Positions 33,386 through 42,954 of a stretch of DNA of 64,000 nt are shown here, piece by piece. The notes beneath the pieces were generated by a model. The model saw only the letters and a program-made list of their open reading frames with translations. It did not search any database and was not told the DNA's origin. The position numbers and the translations under genes were made by a program. Source of the stretch: GCA-002726655 sp046582185 (lineage in GTDB: Bacteria; Pseudomonadota; Gammaproteobacteria; Pseudomonadales; Azotimanducaceae); assembly GCA_046582185.1 (NCBI GenBank), contig JAYGEX010000005.1, forward strand, positions 1 through 64,000. Direction: 5' to 3'. Each line of letters starts with the position of its first letter. The stretch's first letter is position 1.

Positions 33386-35287
33386 ATGTCCAGTAGCTAC
33401 CAAGCAGATTCCATTGAGGTATTGGAAGGCCTAGATCCGGTCCGAAAACGACCGGGAATGTATACAGATACCACCAGGCCAAACCACCTGGTGCAGGAAG
33501 TCATAGATAATAGTGTTGACGAAGCGCTGGAAGGTCACGCGGATGAGATCCGGGCCACTCTGCGAAAAGATGGCTCCGTCTCTGTTAGTGACAATGGTCG
33601 CGGCATGCCGGTGGATATTCACAAAAAAGAGAAATTGTCCGGAGTTGAGCTAATCCTCACCCGATTGCATTCGGGTGCGAAATTCAACAGCGACAACTAC
33701 AAGTTTTCCGGTGGCTTGCATGGAGTAGGTGTGTCCGTGGTCAATGCGCTGTCTGAGAAGTTCGAAGTCTATATCAAGCGCGATGGGAAACTTCATCACA
33801 TGGCTTTTAGTGGTGGCCATATAAGCCAAAAGCTCAGCGTTAAAGACAAGGTCGGCAAGCGCAATACCGGCACGCTCATTAATTTCAAGCCTGATCCCCA
33901 GTATTTTGATTCACCGAAATTTTCGGTACCGAAGCTAAAGCATCTACTCAAAGCAAAGGCCGTATTATGCCCCGGTCTGAGAGTCATCTTTACGGATGAA
34001 ACAGCAAGCAACAAGGAAGAGAATACTTTTGAGTGGTTATTCAACGGTGGTCTGGCTGACTATCTTGCTACCGAGCTGGAAGGTTATACCCTGTTACCTG
34101 CAGAACCATTTACTGGATCCCATGCCAGTTCTGAAGAAGCTGTCGATTGGGCGGTCCAATGGCTGCCTGAAGGTGGTGAACTTATTACAGAGAGTTATGT
34201 AAACCTTATTCCCACAACTCAGGGTGGTACTCATGTCAGCGGGCTGCGAGGAGGGTTATTGGAAGCCTTGAGGGAATTCTGTGATTTCAGGAATCTCGTA
34301 CCACGGGGAATAAAAATATCCGCTGATGATCTGTGGGATAAATGTAGCTTTGTATTATCCGCGAAGATGCTGGATCCACAGTTTTCGGGCCAGACAAAAG
34401 AAAGGCTGAATTCTCGCCAGGCGGTGACCTATATCTCCGGGATTGCCAAGGACGGCTTTAGCCTTTGGCTGAATCAGCATATTGAGCAAGCTGAAGCGAT
34501 TGCTGAAATGGCCATTAGCAGCGCCCAGGCGCGATTGCGGGCAGGCAAGAAAGTCGCAAGAAAGAAAGTGACAACTGGCCCTGCACTACCCGGTAAGTTA
34601 ACGGATTGTTCATGTCAGGATGCCATGCAGGGAGAGTTGTTTCTGGTCGAGGGAGATTCAGCTGGCGGCTCAGCCAAGCAGGCAAGAGATAGGACAACTC
34701 AAGCGATCATGCCCCTGCGTGGGAAGATTCTTAATACCTGGGAAGTGGATTCAAATGAAATCCTGGCATCCCAGGAAGTGCACGATATTTCTGTGGCTCT
34801 TGGTATTGACCCTGCCTCAACTGATCTAAGTGGTCTTCGTTATGGCAAGGTTTGCATTCTCGCCGACGCAGATTCTGACGGCTTGCATATCGCCAGCCTT
34901 CTGGTTGCGCTGTTTGTGAAACACTTCCCGGCGCTGGTAGAAAATGGCCATGTCTTTGTTGCCATGCCGCCACTCTACCGGATTGATGTTGGCAAAGAAG
35001 TCTTCTATGCCTTGGATGAATCAGAGCGCGAGAAAATTCTGCAAGAAATAGCGGCAGACAAAAAGAAGGGCAAGGTCTCGGTACAGAGATTCAAGGGGCT
35101 GGGTGAAATGAACCCACTACAACTTCGTGAAACGACGATGGCAGAGGGGACCCGCCGCCTCGTTCAGCTAAAGATCGAAAATCTATCAGAAACCCACGCG
35201 CTGCTTGATATGTTGTTATCAAAAAAACGCGCTCCAGACAGGAAGTCATGGCTGGAGAAGAAAGGCGATATAGCGGCGATCGTCTGA
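33386..35287 (+). CDS. parE: DNA topoisomerase IV subunit B
   Basis: ParE is the ATPase subunit of topoisomerase IV, which decatenates daughter chromosomes. The 633-residue protein has GLDPVRKRPGMYTDT, the GHKL ATP site with VIDNSVDEALEG and DNGRGMPVDIH, the transducer motif QGGTHVSGLRGGL, and TOPRIM motifs LFLVEGDSAGGSAKQARDR and ADADSDGLHIASLL. The QAREAR-type signature and lack of GyrB insertions, plus parC next door, fix it as ParE. AGGAAG-like CGGAAGAAT precedes the ATG. It is the main target subunit, with ParC, of quinolones. Confidence 0.96.
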   Translation: MSSSYQADSIEVLEGLDPVRKRPGMYTDTTRPNHLVQEVIDNSVDEALEGHADEIRATLRKDGSVSVSDNGRGMPVDIHKKEKLSGVELILTRLHSGAKFNSDNYKFSGGLHGVGVSVVNALSEKFEVYIKRDGKLHHMAFSGGHISQKLSVKDKVGKRNTGTLINFKPDPQYFDSPKFSVPKLKHLLKAKAVLCPGLRVIFTDETASNKEENTFEWLFNGGLADYLATELEGYTLLPAEPFTGSHASSEEAVDWAVQWLPEGGELITESYVNLIPTTQGGTHVSGLRGGLLEALREFCDFRNLVPRGIKISADDLWDKCSFVLSAKMLDPQFSGQTKERLNSRQAVTYISGIAKDGFSLWLNQHIEQAEAIAEMAISSAQARLRAGKKVARKKVTTGPALPGKLTDCSCQDAMQGELFLVEGDSAGGSAKQARDRTTQAIMPLRGKILNTWEVDSNEILASQEVHDISVALGIDPASTDLSGLRYGKVCILADADSDGLHIASLLVALFVKHFPALVENGHVFVAMPPLYRIDVGKEVFYALDESEREKILQEIAADKKKGKVSVQRFKGLGEMNPLQLRETTMAEGTRRLVQLKIENLSETHALLDMLLSKKRAPDRKSWLEKKGDIAAIV

Positions 35288-35361
35288 TCGCTGCAAGCTA
35301 CGATCGAAAGATTCTAATCGGGTTGTTCTTCAGGAACGCTCGCACCATTGGGTAATTTTTT

Positions 35362-37611
35362 ATGAGTGAAATATTTAGTTCCGGTGTCTCAGAGGTCATC
35401 TCACTGGAAGAATACACAGAAAGCGCATATCTGAATTATGCCATGTACGTCATTAACGATAGGGCATTACCGCACATTGGTGACGGCCTGAAACCTGTGC
35501 AGCGACGGATTGTTTATGCGATGTCAGAATTGCGCTTGAGTGCCGATGCAAAGTTTGTCAAGTCTGCACGAAGCATTGGGGATGTGCTCGGCAAATATCA
35601 TCCTCACGGCGATGCCGCCTGTTATGAGGCGATGGTCTTGATGGCCCAATCCTTTAGTTATCGCTACCCCCTGATCAATGGCCAGGGCAACTGGGGCTCG
35701 CCCGATGATCCAAAGTCATACGCTGCCATGCGTTACACCGAATCGAAGCTAACGCGTTATTCTGAAATTCTGTTAGGCGAGCTCGGCCAAGGTACTGTGG
35801 ACTGGACGCCCAATTTTGATGGCACCCTCGATGAACCCGTAAATCTACCAGCTCGTTTGCCCAATATCCTGCTCAATGGCGGTACCGGTATTGCTGTCGG
35901 TATGGCTACGGATATTTTGCCGCATAATTTGCGAGAAGTCGCAAGCGCCTGTATCAGGCTGTTAGATAAACCGAAGTCAACCACGGAAGATATTTTCGAA
36001 CATATTAAGGGTCCGGATTTTCCAACTGGTGCCGAGATAATTTCAAGCAAGGAGGATATTCTTCAGATCTATAAGACCGGTCGTGGCAGTATCCGCGCGA
36101 GGGCCGTCTTTGAAGTTGAAGATGGTGATATTGTGATTACTGCGCTGCCCTATCAGGTATCCGGTACCAAAATACTTGAGCAAATTGCGGGGCAGATGCA
36201 GGCGAAGAAACTGCCCATGGTGGTTGATCTGCGCGATGAATCAGATCATGAAAATCCAACCCGCATAGTTGTGATTCCCAAGTCCAATCGGATCAATGTC
36301 GATGAACTGATGAGTCACTTGTTTGCATCCACCGATCTGGAGAGAACTTACCGCGTCAATTTCAATGTGATTGGTATTGACGGGCGTCCTCGCGTTAGAC
36401 CTCTCGTTGAAATGCTTAACGAATGGCTCAGGTTTCGCTCCGATACAGTATTGAGAAGGCTGAAATTCAGGCTGGACAAGATCCTTGATCGACTGCATAT
36501 CCTGGAAGGTTTAATGATTGCCTACCTGAATATTGACGAAGTCATCAAGATTGTACGCACTGAAGATAAACCCAAGCAGGCCTTGATCAAGAAATACGAG
36601 CTCTCCGATCGTCAGGCAGACGCCATCCTGGATCTAAGGTTGAGACAGTTGGCGAAGCTTGAAGAAATAAAGATCACCGGTGAACAAGACGTGCTCAACG
36701 CAGAGCGAATCGACCTGGAGAGGACAATAAACTCCAAGGCCAGATTGAAGACCATGATCAAGAAAGAGCTGGCCGATGATGCAGAAACCTATGGCGATGA
36801 TCGCTTGTCGACGATTACGGTTCGCGAGGAGGCCCAGGCCTTCAGCGAGAAAGACCTGATTTCGACTGAGCCGGTTACTGTTGTCTTGTCTGAAAAGGGT
36901 TGGGTTCGAGCAGCCAAGGGACATGATATCAACCCGAAAGATCTGAATTATCGTTCCGGCGATGGCTTTTTGTATGCAATGCCGGGGCGCTCAAACCAGG
37001 ACGCTGTATTCCTTGATTCAACCGGCAGGGCCTATACTGCAGCAGCGCATACACTGCCTTCTGCAAGGGGTCAGGGTGAGCCCTTGACTGGCAGGGTGAA
37101 TCCACCCTCCGGGGCATTCTTCACGGGCATGGTCTTTGGCGACCCGGAGCAGAAGTTTGTGGTTGCCAGCGACGCGGGTTATGGCTTTATCACTCGTATT
37201 AGCGACATGCTCACCAAAAACAAATCAGGTAAGAACCTTCTGACAGTTCCAAAAGGGGGCGTTGTCATCCAGCCGGCGATGGTGACAGATCCGAAACATG
37301 AATTTTTAGCCGCCTTCAGCAATGAGGGAAGGCTGCTGATATTCCCCGTGGAAGACTTGCCGCAAATGGGTCGGGGAAAAGGCAACAAGATCATGAATAT
37401 TCCACCTGCAAGGGTTAAAGAGAGAGTGGAGATGATGACAAATATTGTTGTTTTCTCTGAAGTGGATACTCTCGTTGTGTACTCAGGCAAGCGTCATATC
37501 AATCTCAAGATTGATGAGTTGGAACATTATCGAGGCGAACGCGCCAGACGGGGGCTAAAACTTCCCCGGGGATTCCAGAAGGTAGACGGCGTAGACATCA
37601 TACGGGGATAA
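35362..37611 (+). CDS. parC: DNA topoisomerase IV subunit A
   Basis: ParC is the DNA-cleaving subunit of topoisomerase IV. The 749-residue protein has GDGLKPVQRRIVYAM, the winged-helix region SARSIGDVLGKYHPHGD (quinolone-determining segment with Ser and Gly-Asp), and the active Tyr in AMRYTESKLTRYSE near residue 121. The C-terminal beta-propeller is shorter than in GyrA and includes several GxGx repeats. It follows parE by 74 bases. Residues in the quinolone region look wild type (SARSIGDVLG with Ser, not Leu or Ile). Convergent with the YtjB-like gene. Confidence 0.96.
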   Translation: MSEIFSSGVSEVISLEEYTESAYLNYAMYVINDRALPHIGDGLKPVQRRIVYAMSELRLSADAKFVKSARSIGDVLGKYHPHGDAACYEAMVLMAQSFSYRYPLINGQGNWGSPDDPKSYAAMRYTESKLTRYSEILLGELGQGTVDWTPNFDGTLDEPVNLPARLPNILLNGGTGIAVGMATDILPHNLREVASACIRLLDKPKSTTEDIFEHIKGPDFPTGAEIISSKEDILQIYKTGRGSIRARAVFEVEDGDIVITALPYQVSGTKILEQIAGQMQAKKLPMVVDLRDESDHENPTRIVVIPKSNRINVDELMSHLFASTDLERTYRVNFNVIGIDGRPRVRPLVEMLNEWLRFRSDTVLRRLKFRLDKILDRLHILEGLMIAYLNIDEVIKIVRTEDKPKQALIKKYELSDRQADAILDLRLRQLAKLEEIKITGEQDVLNAERIDLERTINSKARLKTMIKKELADDAETYGDDRLSTITVREEAQAFSEKDLISTEPVTVVLSEKGWVRAAKGHDINPKDLNYRSGDGFLYAMPGRSNQDAVFLDSTGRAYTAAAHTLPSARGQGEPLTGRVNPPSGAFFTGMVFGDPEQKFVVASDAGYGFITRISDMLTKNKSGKNLLTVPKGGVVIQPAMVTDPKHEFLAAFSNEGRLLIFPVEDLPQMGRGKGNKIMNIPPARVKERVEMMTNIVVFSEVDTLVVYSGKRHINLKIDELEHYRGERARRGLKLPRGFQKVDGVDIIRG

Positions 37612-37629
37612 ACACCTGTGCATCACAAG

Positions 37630-38721
37630 CTAAATAAGCTGATTGGCCTGTTGTTCAAGTAGGGTATCAGTGCTTTCGAGGTAGTACACCTTACCGTCGG
37701 TACTGGCAGAACTGTGAAAAGGCAGCGACTTAATCATCGAGCTAAGACGTGATTTGAGTATCTGTGCATTAACGCCCTGGCTGACCAGCAAGTTCTGGTC
37801 GCTAAGGGAGGCAAGGTAACTTGTTTGCTTGCGCAACATACTCATGTCCTCTTTCGGCGCAGCATCTATCCCAGCCTTGAAGCTCAATTTACGGGCCTGC
37901 AGGTCCACAATTTTCTTGATTAACAAGCCGCACCGAACGCTCTTGCCGAGCTGGTCGCTGGTATCGAAGCTCAGGCACCATTCCTCGTCGCTTATCTTGT
38001 CGAGTTTGCCGTTATATAGGGTACATGCTCTGGCAATACTCTCTGTGGGTGCCAATCTTGCGGGTCTGATCTTGATTGCCAGTAGTGTACGTTCGTTAAT
38101 TACAGGCTCTGCCTCCAGGGAAGATTCGGCATCCCTCTGTATGGCAGTTCCCGGATTAAATTTGGCATGGGTCTTAAGAGGCTGCTTCGTAATCCAGAGA
38201 TACATCAAATCACCGTAGAACCAGATGAGGCCTGTCACTAACAGCGCTATTAGAAGATGCAGCATCAGCGCACCCGCCAGAATCTGGATTATCTTCTCCG
38301 TTCGAGTTCTGGTTTCCAGCGTCACCAATACGTGGCCGAGGCTTGAGTCCTGGAAGATGATGCTTCGGGTATAGGATTGCTGAGGCTTTTGTTGCTTGCC
38401 GGATTGCGCCAGCAGGTTATTGTTTGTGTCGTAGATTGCCGCGAATTCGAAACTCTCATTCGCTAATAAATCGTCAAGTACTACATTCAGGGATAGCAGA
38501 TCATTGGACACCAGATAGTCTATTGCCGTGGTGGCGAGTTGGTCCGTAATTGCCTGGCCAAATTGTTGGGATTGGGCATTCAACTGGTTTTGAGTGAAAT
38601 TTGTGACGAGCCAGGTGGATATCACGGCGCTAAGGATCAGGGGAGCCAGTACAAGCGCAATAATTCTGGAACGAAGGATTCCAGAGCGAATGGATTTTAG
38701 TGTCGTGGTCGAATCGTGCAA
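37630..38721 (-). CDS. YtjB/AhpA-like inner-membrane protein next to serB
   Basis: The 363-residue protein has two membrane segments (IIALVLAPLILSAVISTWLV at the start and a stretch from about residue 147 with LHLLIALLVTGLIWFYG) around a periplasmic region of about 100 residues, and a long cytoplasmic tail. This layout and its divergent place beside serB match YtjB (Smp) of E. coli and AhpA of Vibrio. The periplasmic part looks like a sensory double-helix/PAS-like domain. Function is not known. The tail is longer than in E. coli. It shares the 180-base intergenic region with serB. Confidence 0.7.
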   Translation of the reverse strand: MHDSTTTLKSIRSGILRSRIIALVLAPLILSAVISTWLVTNFTQNQLNAQSQQFGQAITDQLATTAIDYLVSNDLLSLNVVLDDLLANESFEFAAIYDTNNNLLAQSGKQQKPQQSYTRSIIFQDSSLGHVLVTLETRTRTEKIIQILAGALMLHLLIALLVTGLIWFYGDLMYLWITKQPLKTHAKFNPGTAIQRDAESSLEAEPVINERTLLAIKIRPARLAPTESIARACTLYNGKLDKISDEEWCLSFDTSDQLGKSVRCGLLIKKIVDLQARKLSFKAGIDAAPKEDMSMLRKQTSYLASLSDQNLLVSQGVNAQILKSRLSSMIKSLPFHSSASTDGKVYYLESTDTLLEQQANQLI

Positions 38722-38901
38722 CCTTGGGTTCCCGGCAGGAAAAGACCATTATAGCTGAACATATGCTTCATCGCAGAGTAGTCATTGCCAAACTATATTT
38801 CTGCCATATGTTTTTTCTAAATGTTTCGTTTAGTTGCCGCGCCTCACTTTTTGTTTTGCGGCGATTGACGGATAATGCGTCTTTACAGGTGAGAATGCCA
38901 A

Positions 38902-40107
38902 ATGGCCACACTGGTTCTGATTAATATTACAGGCGAAGACAAGCCGGGACTGACAGCCGCAATAACTGCGCTGTTAGGTGAGTTCGATGTGGATATACTG
39001 GATGTAGGGCAAGCAGTTATTCATAACTACCTGACCCTGGGCATTCTGACCAGCGTACCAGGTGAGTCTGATAAATTGTTTAAGGAGATTCTCTTTAACG
39101 CACACGCTTTAGGCGTGACCGTAAAATTTTCGCCTGTCGACGATGCCAGCTACGATCAATGGGTCAAACTGCAGGGACGGTCGCGATTCATTCTCACCCT
39201 CTTGGCGAGGAAGGTTCGAGCGGTTCATCTGGCAAGAGTCTCAAAGGTTATAGCGCAACATCATCTCAATATTGACAACATCACACGTTTATCTGGCCGC
39301 GTTCCATTGGCTCATGAAAGCCCAAGTACGAAAGCCTGCGTTGAATTCTCTCTTCGCGGTGAACCGGGGGAGACATTTCGGCGGGATCTAATGGAGATTG
39401 GCGCCGAAATGGATATTGATATCGCCGTCCAGGAAGATGGCATCTTTCGCAGAAACCGAAGGCTGGTCGCTTTTGATATGGATTCGACCCTGATCGATAC
39501 AGAGGTCATAGATGAATTGGCGCGTTGTGCCGGGGTAGGTGAAAAAGTCTCGGCGGTTACCCGTAGAGCGATGAATGGCGAGCTTGATTTTAAGGCCAGC
39601 CTGATTGAGCGTGTTTTATTGCTTAAAGGGTTGGAGGAGTCTGCACTTGAAGAGGTCGCTAGTCGTTTGCCCATTATGGAGGGCGCTGAGCAGCTGATCT
39701 CCACCTTGAAGAGGCTCGGTTACAAGACGGCTGTCCTCTCTGGCGGCTTCACCTATTTCGGCAAGGTGCTACAGCAAAAATTGGGGCTGGATTATGTCTT
39801 TGCCAATGATTTGGAGATCATAGACGGCCGTCTCACAGGCCGAGTGTTAGAGCCCATCGTTGATGCGGCGAGAAAAGCCGAACTTCTGCAACAACTTGCT
39901 GCTCAGGAAGAGATTTCCATGGAGCAGACGATTGCAGTTGGTGATGGCGCCAACGACCTGGCAATGCTTGGCGTGGCAGGCCTTGGCATTGCATTTCACG
40001 CCAAACCCCTGGTTAAGGAGAGCGCGGAACATTCAATATCCACCCTTGGGCTGGATAGCATCTTGTATTTGATGGGTATAAGAGACAGAGAAAATAGGCA
40101 ATCTTGA
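38902..40107 (+). CDS. serB: Phosphoserine phosphatase with N-terminal ACT domains
   Basis: SerB removes phosphate from O-phosphoserine, the last step of serine synthesis. The 401-residue protein has ACT-like regulatory modules in residues 1-180 (TLVLINITGEDKPGLTAAIT and a second starting RSRFILTLLARKV). The HAD domain follows, with the nucleophile motif AFDMDSTLIDTEVIDELA near residue 192, SGGFTYFGKVLQ, and AVGDGANDLAMLGVAG. ACT domains at the N-terminus also occur in Pseudomonas and mycobacterial SerB and suggest serine feedback. All HAD residues are present. Convergent with the FimX-like gene. Confidence 0.95.
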   Translation: MATLVLINITGEDKPGLTAAITALLGEFDVDILDVGQAVIHNYLTLGILTSVPGESDKLFKEILFNAHALGVTVKFSPVDDASYDQWVKLQGRSRFILTLLARKVRAVHLARVSKVIAQHHLNIDNITRLSGRVPLAHESPSTKACVEFSLRGEPGETFRRDLMEIGAEMDIDIAVQEDGIFRRNRRLVAFDMDSTLIDTEVIDELARCAGVGEKVSAVTRRAMNGELDFKASLIERVLLLKGLEESALEEVASRLPIMEGAEQLISTLKRLGYKTAVLSGGFTYFGKVLQQKLGLDYVFANDLEIIDGRLTGRVLEPIVDAARKAELLQQLAAQEEISMEQTIAVGDGANDLAMLGVAGLGIAFHAKPLVKESAEHSISTLGLDSILYLMGIRDRENRQS

Positions 40108-40173
40108 TTCGACAACAATGGTTCTCTGAGTTTGTGAGATTCTTTTTAGCAGTGACCCCTCAGGCATATTTAC

Positions 40174-42255
40174 CTAGACATCTTCGTCCGAAAAATCATA
40201 GTCAAGATTTTCAAGCGGCGGCGAGATGTAGTATCCCTGTATGAAATTCACTCCGGCTTCCCAAAGGGTTGGCAGAATTGCAGGTGATTCGACGCCCGAT
40301 ATTGTCGTGAGCACGCCGGTTGACTGTAATGACTTCACCATATCAACCAGCTCTTGTTGTTTCTCCGGGCTCTCTTCCAGATGTTGTGCAAATGAGCCAT
40401 CAAGTTTGACGAAATCCGGTGTCAGGTGTTTCAGCAGATTAAAAGGGTTGAGTGAACAGCCAAAGTGATTGATGGATGTCTTGCAGTGTAATTGCGCCAG
40501 CCCCTTGCTGAACTTGGTTGCCTGTTTAATGTAGGCCGTTGCGTCATTTTCATGGATTTGGAAAATGAGCGCATCACTGGGTAACCTCGCGGCTTTCAGA
40601 GCGACGCTCATCCAGGGTAGGAAGGTATCATCAGAAATTGATTTGTGAGTGATATTGATGAAAAGCTTGGCCTTTGAGCCTGTTGCCCTCTGGGCTGAAA
40701 GGTATTTGATGGATTGCAAAATGACCCAGCGGTCAATTTTTTCCAGCAAACCCGCATCCTCGGCGGCGCCAAGAAACTGGCCTGGATAAAGTTCGTTGTC
40801 CTCATCATCAAGGAGTCTGAGCAATACTTCAAATTGCTCATCGTCTTCTCCGTGAAGGCTGATAATTGGTTGGAATGCCAGGACAAGTGAGTTGTCGCTT
40901 AAGGCTTTGCGAAGCAGGTCCTTGATTTGCTCAGCGGAAATGGATTTGCCGTCTTCACCCACAGTGACCTGCTCAGCCTGATAAAATTTGACGCCATTCC
41001 CGTCTTCGATATTATCCGCTGCCTGATGGGCGCGAGAAATGACCTCTTCAGATGATGGTGCGTTCTCCGAAAGCAACGACAAGCCGACTCGAACGGTCAA
41101 ATGGTAGGACTTTCCGGATACTTCGGATAAATGACCGTCTACCGCCGCGCGGATGCCTTCCGCGAGTTCCAGGGCTTGTTCTTTATCATGGCCTTCATAG
41201 AGAAGGCAAAATACATCATCCCCGAAGCGCGCCATTGTGTGCTTGTCATCCACATGGCCGCGAATGAGTGATGCGAGGTCACCGAGGACAAGGTCTGCGT
41301 TGGAAATACCAGCTTCAGATTGGAGCCGTGAAAAATGATCGATGGAGATGTAAAACAATATCGATGAGCTCTCGCCTGCGCGTGCCTGGTCGACCGTTGA
41401 TTCCAGCAAGTTTACAAAATATTGCCTATTGAACAGGCCGGTGAGTAAATCCTGGCTGGAGATTTCCTTGATTCGATCTTCCAGGTCACTCTCATTTACC
41501 AAGGTCTTGAATATGACCTGGGTACATTGTTCGCCATCATAGGTGGCGGGTGTCATGGAAAGGGAGCAAATAATAGTCCGGTCGTCACTGGCGACGCAGC
41601 TGAACTCTTCTGATCCGCTGTCAGTAGCCTCGTAAGACTTTAGGAATGTTTTAAATTTCCCCTGGTCAGCTGAGGAAATGAGGTCGATGATTGGAATGCT
41701 GGCAAATTCATCTGCGTCATCATAACCAAACAATTCTCCGTAGGCGTTATTGGTATAGATATGCATGCCTTCGTGAACATAAGCAATTGCAGCATTTGAG
41801 CTGGTCAGGAGTAGTTGATTCCGCCTTTCTGTTTCCCTTAGCGCAGATTCCGCTTTGCGCCCCTGTCGCCTGGCGTCCAGATTGCCGAGTTCGCGCTCAA
41901 TGATTAACATCAATCTTTCATCATCGTCACTCAGGGCGACATCCAGAGCGCCCAATTTCATACCTTCAGTGATTGACGACGGATCACGGTCATCTGCAAT
42001 AAGAATAATGGGAATATCTTTTTCTGTTGAGGCGACCAGTTTGATGGCATCTTCCGCACTTAAGCCATTGGCTTCTGAAGTTGCCAGCAGTAAATCCCAT
42101 GGCTGATCTTTGAGTTTTTCCAAGAGGTCGGCCCGAGACAAAATCTGATGCGAGCGCGTTGCCCACCCCGCTGTTCTAAGCAAGACAATAAGCTCTTCAG
42201 CCCGATTTTGAGATTCCTCCATAATCAGGAGTTTGACGGGGTCTTTACGGCTCAT
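40174..42255 (-). CDS. FimX-like c-di-GMP protein, degenerate GGDEF and EVL domains
   Basis: The 693-residue protein has the FimX order: a receiver-like domain to about 125 (with RDPSSITEGMKLGALDVAL), a PAS domain about 140-260, a GGDEF domain and an EAL domain. The GGDEF motif reads ARFGDDVF. The EAL motif reads EVLLRLL, and the catalytic DDFGTG segment is NHFGCSLNPF. Both catalytic sites are therefore lost, as in FimX of P. aeruginosa (about 691 residues), which binds c-di-GMP through its EVL domain and promotes type IV pilus assembly. The receiver lacks a clear phospho-acceptor Asp. The gene lies between serB and psd as in Pseudomonas. No pil gene is nearby except the lone GspE/PilB-family ATPase at 6 kb. 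Confidence 0.85.
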   Translation of the reverse strand: MSRKDPVKLLIMEESQNRAEELIVLLRTAGWATRSHQILSRADLLEKLKDQPWDLLLATSEANGLSAEDAIKLVASTEKDIPIILIADDRDPSSITEGMKLGALDVALSDDDERLMLIIERELGNLDARRQGRKAESALRETERRNQLLLTSSNAAIAYVHEGMHIYTNNAYGELFGYDDADEFASIPIIDLISSADQGKFKTFLKSYEATDSGSEEFSCVASDDRTIICSLSMTPATYDGEQCTQVIFKTLVNESDLEDRIKEISSQDLLTGLFNRQYFVNLLESTVDQARAGESSSILFYISIDHFSRLQSEAGISNADLVLGDLASLIRGHVDDKHTMARFGDDVFCLLYEGHDKEQALELAEGIRAAVDGHLSEVSGKSYHLTVRVGLSLLSENAPSSEEVISRAHQAADNIEDGNGVKFYQAEQVTVGEDGKSISAEQIKDLLRKALSDNSLVLAFQPIISLHGEDDEQFEVLLRLLDDEDNELYPGQFLGAAEDAGLLEKIDRWVILQSIKYLSAQRATGSKAKLFINITHKSISDDTFLPWMSVALKAARLPSDALIFQIHENDATAYIKQATKFSKGLAQLHCKTSINHFGCSLNPFNLLKHLTPDFVKLDGSFAQHLEESPEKQQELVDMVKSLQSTGVLTTISGVESPAILPTLWEAGVNFIQGYYISPPLENLDYDFSDEDV

Positions 42256-42377
42256 CGATATGTCCGAAATTTGAACTCAGCACTATAGCAGACTTTATAG
42301 TGATCATTTTCTGATTGGATTATTCAGATAGGGCCAATCGAGTTATCATTAGGGTTTTGAAAACGGAAGGAAGATCG

Positions 42378-42950
42378 ATGGCAACTTACTCCACGAATGA
42401 GTTCAAATCCGGACTAAAGGTTCTGCTGGAGGGTGCCCCTTGTAGTATTGTAGAAAATGAATTTGTAAAACCAGGCAAAGGTCAGGCATTTAGCCGAGTG
42501 AAGTTGAAGAATCTTCAGACCGGCAGAGTTTGGGAGCGGACCTTCAAGTCCGGTGAATCCATCGAGGCTGCTGATGTCATGGAACTGGATATGGAGTTCC
42601 TGTACACAGATGGCGAGTATTGGCATTTCATGAAAACAGATGGCTCATATGAGCAAATTGGCGCTGATAAAACAGCCGTTGAAGATAATGTGCAATGGCT
42701 GCGTGAAACAGATCGCTGCATTGTTACGCTTTGGAACGAGGTACCAATTTCCGTGGCGCCGCAGAATTTTGTTGAACTTGAAGTAGTGGAAACTGACCCG
42801 GGCCTTAAGGGGGATACAGCCAGTGGTGGATCCAAGCCGGCAACACTTAGCACAGGTGCGGTAGTGAAGGTCCCGTTGTTCATTAATGTTGGCGAGGTCA
42901 TCAAGGTTGATACACGGACTGGTGAATATCAGAACCGGGTCAAGACCTGA
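42378..42950 (+). CDS. efp: Elongation factor P
   Basis: EF-P relieves ribosome stalling at polyproline. The 190-residue protein has three domains; KNLQTGRVWERTFKSGE and TGEYQNRV mark domain I and III. The loop KPGKGQAF carries Lys34, the site modified by beta-lysylation in the EpmA-type system. The frame extends to 42315, but ATG 42378 is the standard start, with GGAAGGAAG before it. epmA follows after 4 bases, so the modifying enzyme is co-transcribed. In Pseudomonas EF-P has Arg at this site and EarP; here Lys34 and EpmA are found instead. Confidence 0.96.
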   Translation: MATYSTNEFKSGLKVLLEGAPCSIVENEFVKPGKGQAFSRVKLKNLQTGRVWERTFKSGESIEAADVMELDMEFLYTDGEYWHFMKTDGSYEQIGADKTAVEDNVQWLRETDRCIVTLWNEVPISVAPQNFVELEVVETDPGLKGDTASGGSKPATLSTGAVVKVPLFINVGEVIKVDTRTGEYQNRVKT

Positions 42951-42954
42951 GCCC

